Assembly: GCA_937890825.1 (NCBI GenBank)
Contig: CALADS010000068.1
Coordinates: 186,001-250,000 of the forward strand
Length of the DNA stretch: 64,000 nucleotides
DNA from: an uncultured Bacteroides sp.
GTDB lineage: Bacteria > Bacteroidota > Bacteroidia > Bacteroidales > Bacteroidaceae
Direction of reading: 5' to 3'
Numbering within the stretch: the first letter of the stretch is position 1; every line of letters begins with the position of its first letter. Shown here piece after piece: positions 27,801 to 35,772 of the stretch. The translations under genes were made by a program, and so were the position numbers. The notes beneath the pieces are model-generated. The model made no database searches. It saw only the letters and a list, made by a program, of their open reading frames with translations, and had not been told where the DNA came from.

Positions 27801-28070
27801 TATATTCACTCTTGGGCTGTAGAAGATGGATCTTATCTGAAGTTGAGTAACATCACATTGGGATATACCTTCCCGAAGAAAGTGCTCAATAAAATCGGTA
27901 TCAGTAAGCTTCGTCTGTATGCTACCGGTTCTAACCTGCTGACATGGACCAAGTACTCAGGCTTCGATCCTGAAGTATCTACAATGGGTAATGGTTTGAC
28001 TCCGGGTGTAGACTTCGGTGCTTATCCTAAGAGCCGTTCCTTCGTATTTGGTATTAATCTGGCTTTCTAA
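24873..28070 (+). CDS. SusC-like TonB-dependent outer-membrane transporter
   Basis: This 1065-residue protein has a signal peptide (about 1-23), a carboxypeptidase-like regulatory domain (LTVTGKVMDSEGYEVIGGSV...), a TonB box region, the plug domain (VKRKDLTGSVASVNSKEL ... YIIDGFPSEDG ... ATAIYGARGANGVVVITT) and a C-terminal barrel ending in FVFGINLAF. SusC proteins import oligosaccharides across the outer membrane with SusD. It has no STN domain, consistent with control by the HTCS and not by a sigma/anti-sigma pair. susD follows 19 bases later. Confidence 0.97.
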   Translation: MFKLKESFLMFVLAFVSIAAYGQSLTVTGKVMDSEGYEVIGGSVTVKGAAGVGTVTDINGNYTLKVENASKDILVFSYVGMTSQEVKVNGQNVINVTLKADAVLLDEVVAIGYATVKRKDLTGSVASVNSKELSKVPTSDITQALAGRMAGVQVTQSEGAPGASISIRVRGGISITQSNEPLYIIDGFPSEDGMSTLDPAEIETIDILKDASATAIYGARGANGVVVITTKNGGKDKKATITFDSYVGFKKIAKKLDVLSSKEFALLDYERRVYLSKTQEDWDKGISGFEKVYGKFSDIDANYANRKGLDWQDETLGRTAITQNYRVGVSGGTDKLNYNLGYSYYDEEGAMVFSGSKKHNISFNMNHKLTDRLSINARISYDQMKITGMGTSEGGDRFNKMQHILQYRPMIGIAGDDNLLLGDEDPIFTDDAGNVMQNPLLSAAEETNNREYRTFQANGGITLKLWKGFSFRNTTGMRYQTRRNDIFFGDKSITAKRSSINGSIENIENSSFQTSNVLNYNWSGKGHDITAMVGQEYVNRWTRRFKAAAANFPNDDIGLGDLSLGLPTAVSSSENYDDKLLSFFARFNYGFRDKYLFTASLRADGSSKFGKNNKWGYFPAFSAAWRLGEEEFIKNLNIFSDLKLRVGYGMAGNNRIDSYLSLAVLNSVTYPSGDSTQSGYVPKQIPNPDLKWEANKTFNFGIDFGFFNQRLTISPEFYVNRSSNLLLSAKLPTSSGYNSMVINAGETENKGIDLTINSANIMTKDFTWNTAVTLSHNKNSVKKLTGEEVQLWEAKFGYDQKTHIIGVDRPLGQMYGYVTDGLYQVSDFDYDAATKTYTLKDGVPYMGKKKDVKPGMWKFKNVDGSEDCKITEGDKTVIGNAYPKFYGGINNTFTYKDFDLSIFLTYSFGNDVLNATKLTNTKTALQNRNVLDVANSSNRWVVVNQAGELITDPEEMAAINQGKNFAAVYDNEVGDTYIHSWAVEDGSYLKLSNITLGYTFPKKVLNKIGISKLRLYATGSNLLTWTKYSGFDPEVSTMGNGLTPGVDFGAYPKSRSFVFGINLAF

Positions 28071-28089
28071 TCCTTAAAAAGTATATACA

Positions 28090-29754
28090 ATGAAAAAATA
28101 TAAATTGATTGCATTCAGTGCATTGATTGCAGCAGGGTTGACTTCGTGTGAATTGACCGAAAAGCCCAGCTCTTATTACGAAAAAGATACCTATTTCCAA
28201 ACCTATGATCAGGCTAAGATGTCGGTTATTGGGCTTTTCGATTGCTTGGCTAATGAAAAGCATTACGGGCAGTTTGAAATGGCTGTTCCTACTTCGGATG
28301 ATACGTATTATATCCAAGGTACCGGTACCGACAATACGCGGCGTGATATCGCACATTATATGGTGAAGTCTACCAATACCTGGGTAGCTACCTTATGGGA
28401 ATATAAGTATATGGGTATCGACCGTGCTAACTTTGCCATTGCTGGTATCGAAGCCATGGAAGGTTATGCCGAAGATGCATCGCTGCAAGAACTGGTAGCT
28501 CAAGCTAAGTTTGTACGTGCGTTTTTGAGCTTCGACTTAGTAAAATGTTGGGGAGATGTACCTTATAAGACTACGTTCACTTCTATCTATGATGAGGCAT
28601 TCAAAGGTAGAGTAGACCGCGAAGAAATCTATAAGTATATCATCGAAGATTTGGATTTTGCCAAGAACAAACTTCAGGCAAGTAGTGCTTCTCTCTCACC
28701 CGAGGTCCCTTCACAAGGAGCTGCTCATGCTTTGCTGATGCGTGTATACTTGCAGCGTGCAGGTTATAGCCTGCAGATGAACGGACAGGTTACTCGTCCG
28801 TCTGATGACAAGCGTAAGGCTTATTTTGATGCTGTACTGGCTGAATGGACTGCATTCCAAGAAAAGGGTTACCATGATTTTAATCCCGATGGTTATCAGA
28901 AACTGTTTGAAGGCTATTCTGCCAATCTGCTCAATTCCAAGGAAAGTTTATGGGAAATAGCGTTCAATCCTACGGGTGCTGGCTATAAAGACAATGCTGG
29001 TCAATGGGGAACTTACAATGGTCCGTCTGTACAAGCTCCGGGTAAGGGTGCTGTAGCCTCACAAGTGATGGGTCGTGCCAATGCTTTCTTCCGTGTGATG
29101 CCGGCTTGGAAGGATTTCTTCGAAGAAGGGGATGAGCGTAGAGATGTAATGGTATGTACGTATCAGTACAAATGGGAGAATAATGCCCATAAGAAAGTGG
29201 AGAACAAGAAACTGACTGATTGGTATCCTGGCAAATGGCGCAGAGAATGGATGCCGAAAGGTTTCTATGATCCTAATATCACAGCAGTAAACTTCTGTCC
29301 GCTGCGTTATGCCGATGTGGTATTGATGGCAGCTGAAGCATACAATGAAACGGGCAATACACCGGAAGCTTGGAGATTACTGAATATGGTAAGACACCGT
29401 GCCGGAGCTACTGAGGTGAACTCATGGCAGGCTTATAAGGAAGCTCAGCCCAATCTGTATGACTTGCCTTACTTTACCGGTGCCGACGAACAAGATAACT
29501 TCCGCAAGGCTTTGTATTGGGAACGTGGTTTCGAATTGGCTTTCGAAGGTCAGCGTAAGTTCGACTTGCTGCGGTGGGGTATCTTGGGTGATGCTTTGAA
29601 ACTCTTCCAAGATAAAATGGACCCCTCATTGAAAGGTAAGTTCGTGGCTGGTGACAACTTTGTAAAAGGTAAACATGAACTGTTCCCCATTCCTCTGGGT
29701 GAATTGCAGGCTAATCCGGCTTTGAATAACCAGAATAACCCTGGGTACGAATAA
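28090..29754 (+). CDS. SusD-like surface glycan-binding lipoprotein
   Basis: This 554-residue protein has lipobox LTSC and the RagB/SusD fold: N-terminal helices, an AKFVRAFLSFDLVKCWGDVP TPR-like pair, and the C-terminal YWERGFELAFEGQRKFDLLRW signature. It forms the lid over the SusC barrel and captures the glycan. It is cotranscribed with susC and ended by a terminator at 29787-29845. Confidence 0.97.
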   Translation: MKKYKLIAFSALIAAGLTSCELTEKPSSYYEKDTYFQTYDQAKMSVIGLFDCLANEKHYGQFEMAVPTSDDTYYIQGTGTDNTRRDIAHYMVKSTNTWVATLWEYKYMGIDRANFAIAGIEAMEGYAEDASLQELVAQAKFVRAFLSFDLVKCWGDVPYKTTFTSIYDEAFKGRVDREEIYKYIIEDLDFAKNKLQASSASLSPEVPSQGAAHALLMRVYLQRAGYSLQMNGQVTRPSDDKRKAYFDAVLAEWTAFQEKGYHDFNPDGYQKLFEGYSANLLNSKESLWEIAFNPTGAGYKDNAGQWGTYNGPSVQAPGKGAVASQVMGRANAFFRVMPAWKDFFEEGDERRDVMVCTYQYKWENNAHKKVENKKLTDWYPGKWRREWMPKGFYDPNITAVNFCPLRYADVVLMAAEAYNETGNTPEAWRLLNMVRHRAGATEVNSWQAYKEAQPNLYDLPYFTGADEQDNFRKALYWERGFELAFEGQRKFDLLRWGILGDALKLFQDKMDPSLKGKFVAGDNFVKGKHELFPIPLGELQANPALNNQNNPGYE

Positions 29755-29786
29755 TTGAATAATATCTGTAGGTTAAAATAGTTGTG

Positions 29787-29845
29787 AAAAGGTGTTTCAG
29801 TATGGGAAAGTTTATTTTCCATACTGATAAACACCTTTTCTTTTT
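29787..29845 (+). terminator. Terminator after susD
   Basis: A long stem pairs AAAAGGTGTTTCAGTATGG (from 29787) with its near-complement ending at 29839, with a 2-base bulge, and is followed by a T-rich run. It separates susCD from GH88. Confidence 0.8.
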
Positions 29846-29889
29846 CAGAGTCATGGTAATGAATGATTCTAGTTATAATGAATAATCGT

Positions 29890-31182
29890 ATGAAAAAACT
29901 TTTTATATATGGTGTGGCATGTGCTGCATCTGTCAGTCTTTTGGGTTCTGCCTGTTCTTCTCGTCCGGCAGCCGATCACGCTTGGTTGAAACAAGCCATT
30001 GAGACATCTGTATTTCAGTTAAAACATACTACTGCCGAGATTGGCGACTCAGTTCTGTTGCCCCGCTCTATCTGGACAGGTCATGATGTTGATTTTGTGC
30101 GCCGTCAGTTGGGTAAAACTGCGATGACAACTCAAGACTCTGCACGGTTGAAGCAGCCTAAAGATACAATCGGAAACCGTCGTTATTGTGCGTCAATTTA
30201 CGATTGGACCAGTGGTTTCTTCCCTGGAAATTTGTGGTTGGCTTATCAACTGTCGGGCGATAAAGAACTGCAGAATAAAGCTGTTCAATTTACCAACTAT
30301 CTCTATCCTTTGCGTGAGTATACAGGTACTCATGATATTGGCTTTATGATGAACTGCAGTTATGGCAACGCTTATCGCACTTGTCCTACCGATAGCGCAC
30401 GGGCTGCGTTGATTCAAACTGCCGACAACTTGTGTGGACGCTTTAATCCTCAGATTGGCTGTATTCGATCCTGGAATTTTGGTAAGTGGAATTTCCCGGT
30501 CATTATTGATAATATGATGAACTTGGATTTGCTATTTTATGTCAGTCATCTTACCGGTGATAATCGATATAAAGAGTTGGCTCTTACCCATGCCCGTACC
30601 ACTTTGAAACATCACTTCCGTCCCGATTATTCGTCTTATCATGTAATCAGTTATAACTCCGATGGTACAGTAGAATCGAAAGGTACTCATCAAGGGCAAA
30701 ACGATGCTTCTACTTGGGCGCGCGGGCAAGCTTGGGGATTATACGGATATACCTCTTGCTATCGCGAATCAAAAGATACGGCATTCTTGGAGCAGGCTAG
30801 GCATATTGCCGCTTTGATTATGAACGGAGTACAGACAGAAGATAAGATTCCTTTGTGGGACTATGATGCTCCGCAGTTACCCGAAACACCGCGTGATGCT
30901 TCTGCTGCTTCTGTTACAGCTTCTGCGTTGTTAGAGTTGAGTACCTTGGTGGAGGACGGAAAAATCTATGCAGACTATGCAGAGCAGTTATTGAAGAGTC
31001 TTTCTTCCAAAGCTTATTTGGCAGAGAAAGGAACGAATCAGGGATTTATTTTGATGCATTCTACCGGAGCATTACCCAATGGATCTGAAATTGATACTCC
31101 GCTGAATTATGCAGACTATTATTATCTTGAAGCTTTGCTGCGCTACATGCAGTTGAAAGGAATTGCGTATCAGAATATTTAA
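29890..31182 (+). CDS. Unsaturated glucuronyl hydrolase (GH88)
   Basis: About 430 residues from the ATG at 29890; upstream in-frame starts leave a poor signal peptide, while MKKLFIYGVACAAS...LLGSAC gives a good lipobox. The (alpha/alpha)6 GH88 features are present: YDWTSGFFPGNLW, the catalytic-Asp segment VIIDNMMNLDLL, QNDASTWARGQAWGLYG and DTPLNYADYYYLEAL. GH88 removes the 4,5-unsaturated uronic acid left by a polysaccharide lyase, so it implies a lyase-cleaved uronic-acid glycan, commonly a glycosaminoglycan. It is convergent with the sulfatase. Confidence 0.93.
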   Translation: MKKLFIYGVACAASVSLLGSACSSRPAADHAWLKQAIETSVFQLKHTTAEIGDSVLLPRSIWTGHDVDFVRRQLGKTAMTTQDSARLKQPKDTIGNRRYCASIYDWTSGFFPGNLWLAYQLSGDKELQNKAVQFTNYLYPLREYTGTHDIGFMMNCSYGNAYRTCPTDSARAALIQTADNLCGRFNPQIGCIRSWNFGKWNFPVIIDNMMNLDLLFYVSHLTGDNRYKELALTHARTTLKHHFRPDYSSYHVISYNSDGTVESKGTHQGQNDASTWARGQAWGLYGYTSCYRESKDTAFLEQARHIAALIMNGVQTEDKIPLWDYDAPQLPETPRDASAASVTASALLELSTLVEDGKIYADYAEQLLKSLSSKAYLAEKGTNQGFILMHSTGALPNGSEIDTPLNYADYYYLEALLRYMQLKGIAYQNI

Positions 31183-31244
31183 TTGGTCTTGTTTGCCAAA
31201 CAAAGGCAGTCATTAGAATCAGAACTAATGTAGATATATCCTAC

Positions 31245-31289
31245 AACGTGAGAAGCCGTTCCTTTTTAAGGGGAACGGCTTCTCACGTT
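31245..31289. terminator. Bidirectional terminator between GH88 and the sulfatase
   Basis: A perfect 18-bp stem (AACGTGAGAAGCCGTTCC at 31245-31262, complement at 31272-31289) with a 9-base loop sits between two convergent genes. Confidence 0.85.
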
Positions 31290-31309
31290 ATTAAGATATT
31301 TATCAGTTA

Positions 31310-33271
31310 TTAGTAGGGTAGCGGCACCATGGCTCTTCTGCCATGATTAAGGTCCAGTCCATTTTGATAGGCCTCTGGTCCATAGATATCTTTCAGTTTC
31401 ATCTCTCCCATATTAACCAAAATACCTCTGGCCATGAGTCCTGCATCCTCGTTGGCTTTGTGGGGTAATGTGGCTGCGGCCTGTTTCAAGGCTGGCAAGA
31501 AAGGCTGGATATGCTTTCTCATAGCAGGATCGAGTGACAAGCATTCCAGTGAAGAATACCCTATTTTACGGTCTTTTTCCTGTACTGGCTGTATCAGTCG
31601 CTGAATACTTTCTTCTGCTTTGCCCAGATAAGCCATGGCATAGGCTGCTTCCGATGCAATGTAAGGATTGGCATCCTGCAGCAAGGCTTGCAGTGCTTTC
31701 GGGCAGTCTTTAATTTTCTGCTGTTGAGCCAGCTGAGCGTAGCCTACCGCTCCCCAGAAGCGCATGTCTGCATATGGACTCTGAATGGCTGCTTCCAGAA
31801 GTGGCAATGCTTCCGGAGTAGCTGTGCCGGCAGTTTCCACCAACTCATACAATTGGTTTAGCGGGTATTTCTCTTTTCTTACCGTTTCGTATAGAATGTG
31901 TCCTTCGCGAGAGTTAGGCAGGAAGAATCCCAGATCCTTGGTGTTTCTGATGTGGTCGGATAAGGCATTCCTCATGTCAGCCAGGATGTCAACATGATCG
32001 GCATCTGCTGATAAATCGTGTAGTTCATCAGGGTCATTTTTTAAGTCGAACAACATCTCTGCCGGATGTGCATGGAACGTCTGCTCCCAATCTGAGCAGG
32101 TATTATGTCCGCCCAATACCCATTCATCCCAGGCTTGATTAGAAGGCATTCCCCATTGGTAATAATTTCGCAGGGCAAACTGACGGTAAGGTATGTAGCT
32201 GCGGATGTATTTGTAGCGTCCGTCAGTTACGGCGCGCACAGGCATAAAGTGGTGCAACTGATTGGCAGCCAGAGCAAATTGCTTCTCTCTTTTTTCTGTA
32301 CTTCTGTATTTTCCAGCCAGTGCTTTGCCTTGCATATGTTTCGGTGGTTTTATGCCAGCTATACTCAGTACGGTAGGTCCCAAATCAGTGAAGTTCACTA
32401 ATCCATTTTCTTGCTTTGAAAGATGCTGAGCCAGGTGTTTCCATTTTTCTGGGAAATAGGCTATCAGAGGTACTTTTAGTCCACTTTCGTATAAATATCC
32501 TTTACCTCGGGGTATACAGCCTCCGTGGTCGCTGAAAAAGAAGATGATGGTATTTTCATCCAGTCCTTTTTCTTTCAAGTCTTTCAGGAAAAAGCCTAAC
32601 CAGGTATCCACGTCTTGTACAGCTTCCAGGTGTCCGGCATAGTCGGAGCGTACGGCAGGTAAGTCGGGTACATAGCCGGGTAAAGTAAGCTGGGCAGGGT
32701 AAATGCCCTCTTGGGTATAGTCACGTCGGCCGTCTGTGTGGAAAGTACGTACCCGTCCCATGTGTGATGTGACGGTATTGAATACGGCAAAAAACGGTTG
32801 TCCTTCTTTTCGCTGACTGCTGTTATACGATGCTTTTTTATGGCATTCATCCCAGCAAGCTTTGTTGTTGCGTGTAGAATTATAGTGTGTTTTGCTATTG
32901 TTGGTACAATAATAGCCGGCTTCTCGCAATTTCTGAGGGAAGAAAATGTTGTCTGGTGTATCATAAGGTACCGGGTGTACATCCATGCCATAGGTAGTAG
33001 AATAACAGCCTGTAATGAGTGAAGAACGGGCGGCAGAACTCTGCGGAGCTACCGACCAGGCATTCATAAACTGGATACCGTTGGCAGCCAAACTGTCGGT
33101 ATTGGGAGTATGTACATCTTTATTGCCATAGCATCCGAACTCTGTGGCACTGGTGTCTTCGAATGTCAGCCAAAGGATGTTTGGCTTTTCATCGTTCTGA
33201 TTGGCAGCTTTGCTCTGTGTGGGCATCAGGCCATAGAGTGCGCTGCACATAAATATAGGTAATTTGTTCAT
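31310..33271 (-). CDS. Ser-type S1 sulfatase with C-terminal HEAT-like repeats
   Basis: This 653-residue secreted sulfatase has a signal peptide (about 1-22), metal-site residues in NILWLTFED, the formylglycine motif S-x-A-x-R in SSAARSSLITG (predicted formylglycine at Ser78, made by an anaerobic sulfatase-maturating enzyme), and the FFFSDHGG metal site. Residues about 450-640 hold short helical HEAT-like repeats (ALPLLEAAIQSPYADMRFWGA, ALQALLQDANPYIASEAAYA). S1 sulfatases remove sulfate esters or N-sulfate from glycans, and with GH88 this suggests a sulfated glycosaminoglycan-like substrate. The sulfatase subfamily is not assignable here. Confidence 0.92.
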   Translation of the reverse strand: MNKLPIFMCSALYGLMPTQSKAANQNDEKPNILWLTFEDTSATEFGCYGNKDVHTPNTDSLAANGIQFMNAWSVAPQSSAARSSLITGCYSTTYGMDVHPVPYDTPDNIFFPQKLREAGYYCTNNSKTHYNSTRNNKACWDECHKKASYNSSQRKEGQPFFAVFNTVTSHMGRVRTFHTDGRRDYTQEGIYPAQLTLPGYVPDLPAVRSDYAGHLEAVQDVDTWLGFFLKDLKEKGLDENTIIFFFSDHGGCIPRGKGYLYESGLKVPLIAYFPEKWKHLAQHLSKQENGLVNFTDLGPTVLSIAGIKPPKHMQGKALAGKYRSTEKREKQFALAANQLHHFMPVRAVTDGRYKYIRSYIPYRQFALRNYYQWGMPSNQAWDEWVLGGHNTCSDWEQTFHAHPAEMLFDLKNDPDELHDLSADADHVDILADMRNALSDHIRNTKDLGFFLPNSREGHILYETVRKEKYPLNQLYELVETAGTATPEALPLLEAAIQSPYADMRFWGAVGYAQLAQQQKIKDCPKALQALLQDANPYIASEAAYAMAYLGKAEESIQRLIQPVQEKDRKIGYSSLECLSLDPAMRKHIQPFLPALKQAAATLPHKANEDAGLMARGILVNMGEMKLKDIYGPEAYQNGLDLNHGRRAMVPLPY

Positions 33272-33300
33272 AAAATAGGATTTAAATATTGAATTGATAG

Positions 33301-33485
33301 CTAAGATATGGGGAATGTGTGAATGTATGCTTTTTGAATGTTTAATAATGTATCAATCTTGTTTTCTAGTTTGATTATAGTACAATTGTTGCATGTTTTG
33401 CACAGATGTAATGTTCTGGGGTGGCAGAAATGTAATCTATTTAGATATTTGTTGGTCTGTAAGTAGATTTGTTTTTATACCTTTG
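33301..33485. promoter_or_regulatory. Divergent -7 boxes of the sulfatase and MFS genes
   Basis: On the minus strand TATCTTAG (33308-33301) is one base off TAnnTTTG, about 30 bases before the sulfatase ATG. On the plus strand TACCTTTG (33478-33485) is exact, with TTGG about 22 bases upstream (33452-33455), about 39 bases before the MFS ATG. Confidence 0.45.
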
Positions 33486-33523
33486 AACAAAAATACATAT
33501 GTAAATTTTAAATCGTTTTTATT

Positions 33524-34798
33524 ATGAAGAATCATAGAAAAATGGCTTTGTTGGCCGTCATTATGATGTTTTGGTTTTCCATTTCGTTTATTACCAATAT
33601 TCTTGGACCGTTGATTCCCGATATTATTCAGAATTTCGAATTGAAGGATTTGGCAATGGCAGGATTTATTCCAACCTCTTTTTTCTTAGCGTATGCCGTG
33701 ATGTCTATTCCTGCTGGTATTCTGATAGACAAATATGGTGAAAAGCGTGTATTGTTCATCGGTTTTCTGATGCCTTTTGTGGGAACGTTGTTGTTTGCTA
33801 ATTTCCCGGTCTATGAGGTATTGCTGATTTCTTCTTTTATCATTGGTCTAGGTATGGCCATGTTGCAGACCGTATTGAATCCTTTGCAACGTGTGGTAGG
33901 CGGTGAAGAGAATTATGCTTTTGTGGCCGAATTGGCACAGTTTATGTTTGGTATTGCTTCTTTCATAAGTCCGCTGGTGTATACGTGGTTGATTCATGAG
34001 TTGGCACCAAATGTATATCAGGCCGGTCATAACTGGGTGGTTGATGCGCTGGCGGTAGTTACTCCCGACAAGCTCCCCTGGGTTTCTTTGTATTGGGTGT
34101 TTGCCGTATTGTTATTGGGGATGTTATTGCTGGTTGTGTTGGTTCGTTTCCCTCAAATCGAACTGAAGGAAGAAGAGAAGAGCGGTTCATCCGAATCATT
34201 TATCTGGCTGTTCAAGCAAAAACATGTATGGCTGTTTTTTCTGGGTATTTTCTGTTATGTAAGTACCGAACAGGGTGTGTCCATTTTTATGAGTACTTTC
34301 CTGGAACAGTATCATGGTATTAATCCGCAGACAGTAGGAGCTCAGTGTATCAGCTACTTTTGGGGTTCCATGACGGTAGGATGTTTGGTGGGCATGTTCC
34401 TGCTGAAGTTGCTAGATAGCAAGCGGTTGCTACGCATTTCCGGAATATTGGCCATGGCCTTTTTGCTGATAGCGTTGTATGCACCTGCATCGATTGCCGT
34501 ATGGGCTTTCCCATCTATAGGTTTTAGTATTTCCATGATGTTCTCCATTGTATTCTCGTTGGCTCTGAACACAGTCGAAAAGAATCACGGTTCGTTTGCA
34601 GGTATTTTATGTTCAGGTTTGGCTGGCGGTGCCTTTGGTCCGTTGTTGGTAGGTTTTCTGGCCGATCTTTTTACCCTACGTGTAGGCATGTTGTTGATTT
34701 TGGTATTTATGGCTTATATTACAGCCATTGGTTTTTGGGCTCGTCCGCTGATTGATAACAAAACGGTAAGTTTGAAACAACTGCTTCATCTGGAGTAA
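33524..34798 (+). CDS. MFS transporter, probable sugar:proton symporter
   Basis: This 424-residue inner-membrane protein has about twelve membrane segments, with the MFS inter-helix motif GILIDKYGEKR between segments 2 and 3. The NPLQRVVGGEENY region resembles the FucP-type fucose/glucose/galactose branch. In this PUL it would import the final monosaccharide or uronate-derived product into the cytoplasm. It is divergent from the sulfatase and has its own promoter and a strong terminator. Confidence 0.88.
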   Translation: MKNHRKMALLAVIMMFWFSISFITNILGPLIPDIIQNFELKDLAMAGFIPTSFFLAYAVMSIPAGILIDKYGEKRVLFIGFLMPFVGTLLFANFPVYEVLLISSFIIGLGMAMLQTVLNPLQRVVGGEENYAFVAELAQFMFGIASFISPLVYTWLIHELAPNVYQAGHNWVVDALAVVTPDKLPWVSLYWVFAVLLLGMLLLVVLVRFPQIELKEEEKSGSSESFIWLFKQKHVWLFFLGIFCYVSTEQGVSIFMSTFLEQYHGINPQTVGAQCISYFWGSMTVGCLVGMFLLKLLDSKRLLRISGILAMAFLLIALYAPASIAVWAFPSIGFSISMMFSIVFSLALNTVEKNHGSFAGILCSGLAGGAFGPLLVGFLADLFTLRVGMLLILVFMAYITAIGFWARPLIDNKTVSLKQLLHLE

Positions 34799-34910
34799 GT
34801 TGTCGGGGTGCCGTTGCAGTAAATTCTGGCTGAGGTTGCGGAAGTTTTACTTTCAGCCATGAAATTTTCCCTGGTACTTTGCGATGCTAACTCTGTGGAT
34901 TAACATATGT

Positions 34911-34972
34911 AAATCCATAGGTTTAGGAAATTCTAATACTAGTATAATTTCCTAAACCTATGGATTTTTTTG
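34911..34972 (+). terminator. Strong terminator after the MFS gene
   Basis: A perfect 22-bp stem (34911-34932 with 34946-34967) with a 13-base loop runs into a T tract (34965-34971). It lies about 110 bases after the stop. Confidence 0.9.
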
Positions 34973-35314
34973 TAAAAACGGTAATGGGGCGTAAAATGTA
35001 TGGAAAAGCGATTCCTTATGTTCTATATGAGCATGATAGGGTGTGCGGGAGAGTGCAGATTTTAACATTTCAGCTACTACTGCCTATGTAGGGTGAATGA
35101 TTCACTGTAATTACTTGTAAATCAGTTGGTGATAGGTGAAACGTACTTCGGTGAAAGGTAAGAAGAAGGGTGATAAACCGGGTGAAAGGTACCCTTTGCA
35201 TACCGGTTTTTGGTAAAGTTAATAATTATCTAGCTTTTTCAGTCGGCCTTTCTCGGAAAAAAGTTGTTTCTTTGTGGATGGAATTTTAAAGTAGAAATCA
35301 ATTATTGTACTATC
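34973..35314. other. Intergenic stretch upstream of dut
   Basis: No gene is supported. The stretch holds GGTGAAAGGT-type repeats (near 35139, 35150 and 35180) like those near 16839-16856, a 7-bp inverted repeat AAACCGG/CCGGTTT (about 35176-35214), and a -7-like box TTTCTTTG (about 35267-35274) that probably drives dut. Confidence 0.4.
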
Positions 35315-35752
35315 ATGCTAACTATTCAGATTATTAATAAATCGAAACACCCGCTTCCTTCGTATGCTACTGCCTTATCGGCTGGTATGGATTTACGTGC
35401 CAACCTGGAGGCTCCGTTGACACTGGCTCCTATGCAGCGCTGTCTGGTTCCTACCGGCTTATACATGGCTTTGCCTGCTGGTTTTGAGGCGCAGGTGCGT
35501 CCTCGCAGTGGATTAGCCATTAAGAAGGGTATCACGGTGCTGAATTCTCCGGGAACCATTGATGCGGATTACCGTGGAGAGATTTGTGTGGTGTTAATCA
35601 ATCTTTCTGCTGAGCCGTTTGTAATAGAGGATGGTGAGCGGATTGCTCAAATGGTGATAGCCCGTCATGAACAGGCCGACTGGCAACCGGTGGAGGTACT
35701 GGATGACACCGAGCGTGGTGCAGGAGGATTTGGACATACAGGTAAACTATAA
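35315..35752 (+). CDS. dut: dUTP diphosphatase
   Basis: About 145 residues from the ATG at 35315 (MLTIQIINKSKHPLP); the upstream TTG at 35264 lies in the promoter region. All five dUTPase motifs are present: AGMDLRA, RPRSGLA, GTIDADYRGE, GERIAQMV and RGAGGFGHTG. It hydrolyses dUTP to dUMP, keeping uracil out of DNA. It heads a four-gene operon with the TPR, DUF4292 and EnvC-like genes, an arrangement I recall as common in Bacteroides. Confidence 0.97.
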   Translation: MLTIQIINKSKHPLPSYATALSAGMDLRANLEAPLTLAPMQRCLVPTGLYMALPAGFEAQVRPRSGLAIKKGITVLNSPGTIDADYRGEICVVLINLSAEPFVIEDGERIAQMVIARHEQADWQPVEVLDDTERGAGGFGHTGKL

Positions 35753-35772
35753 TCCATAATGGGTAGGCTAAA

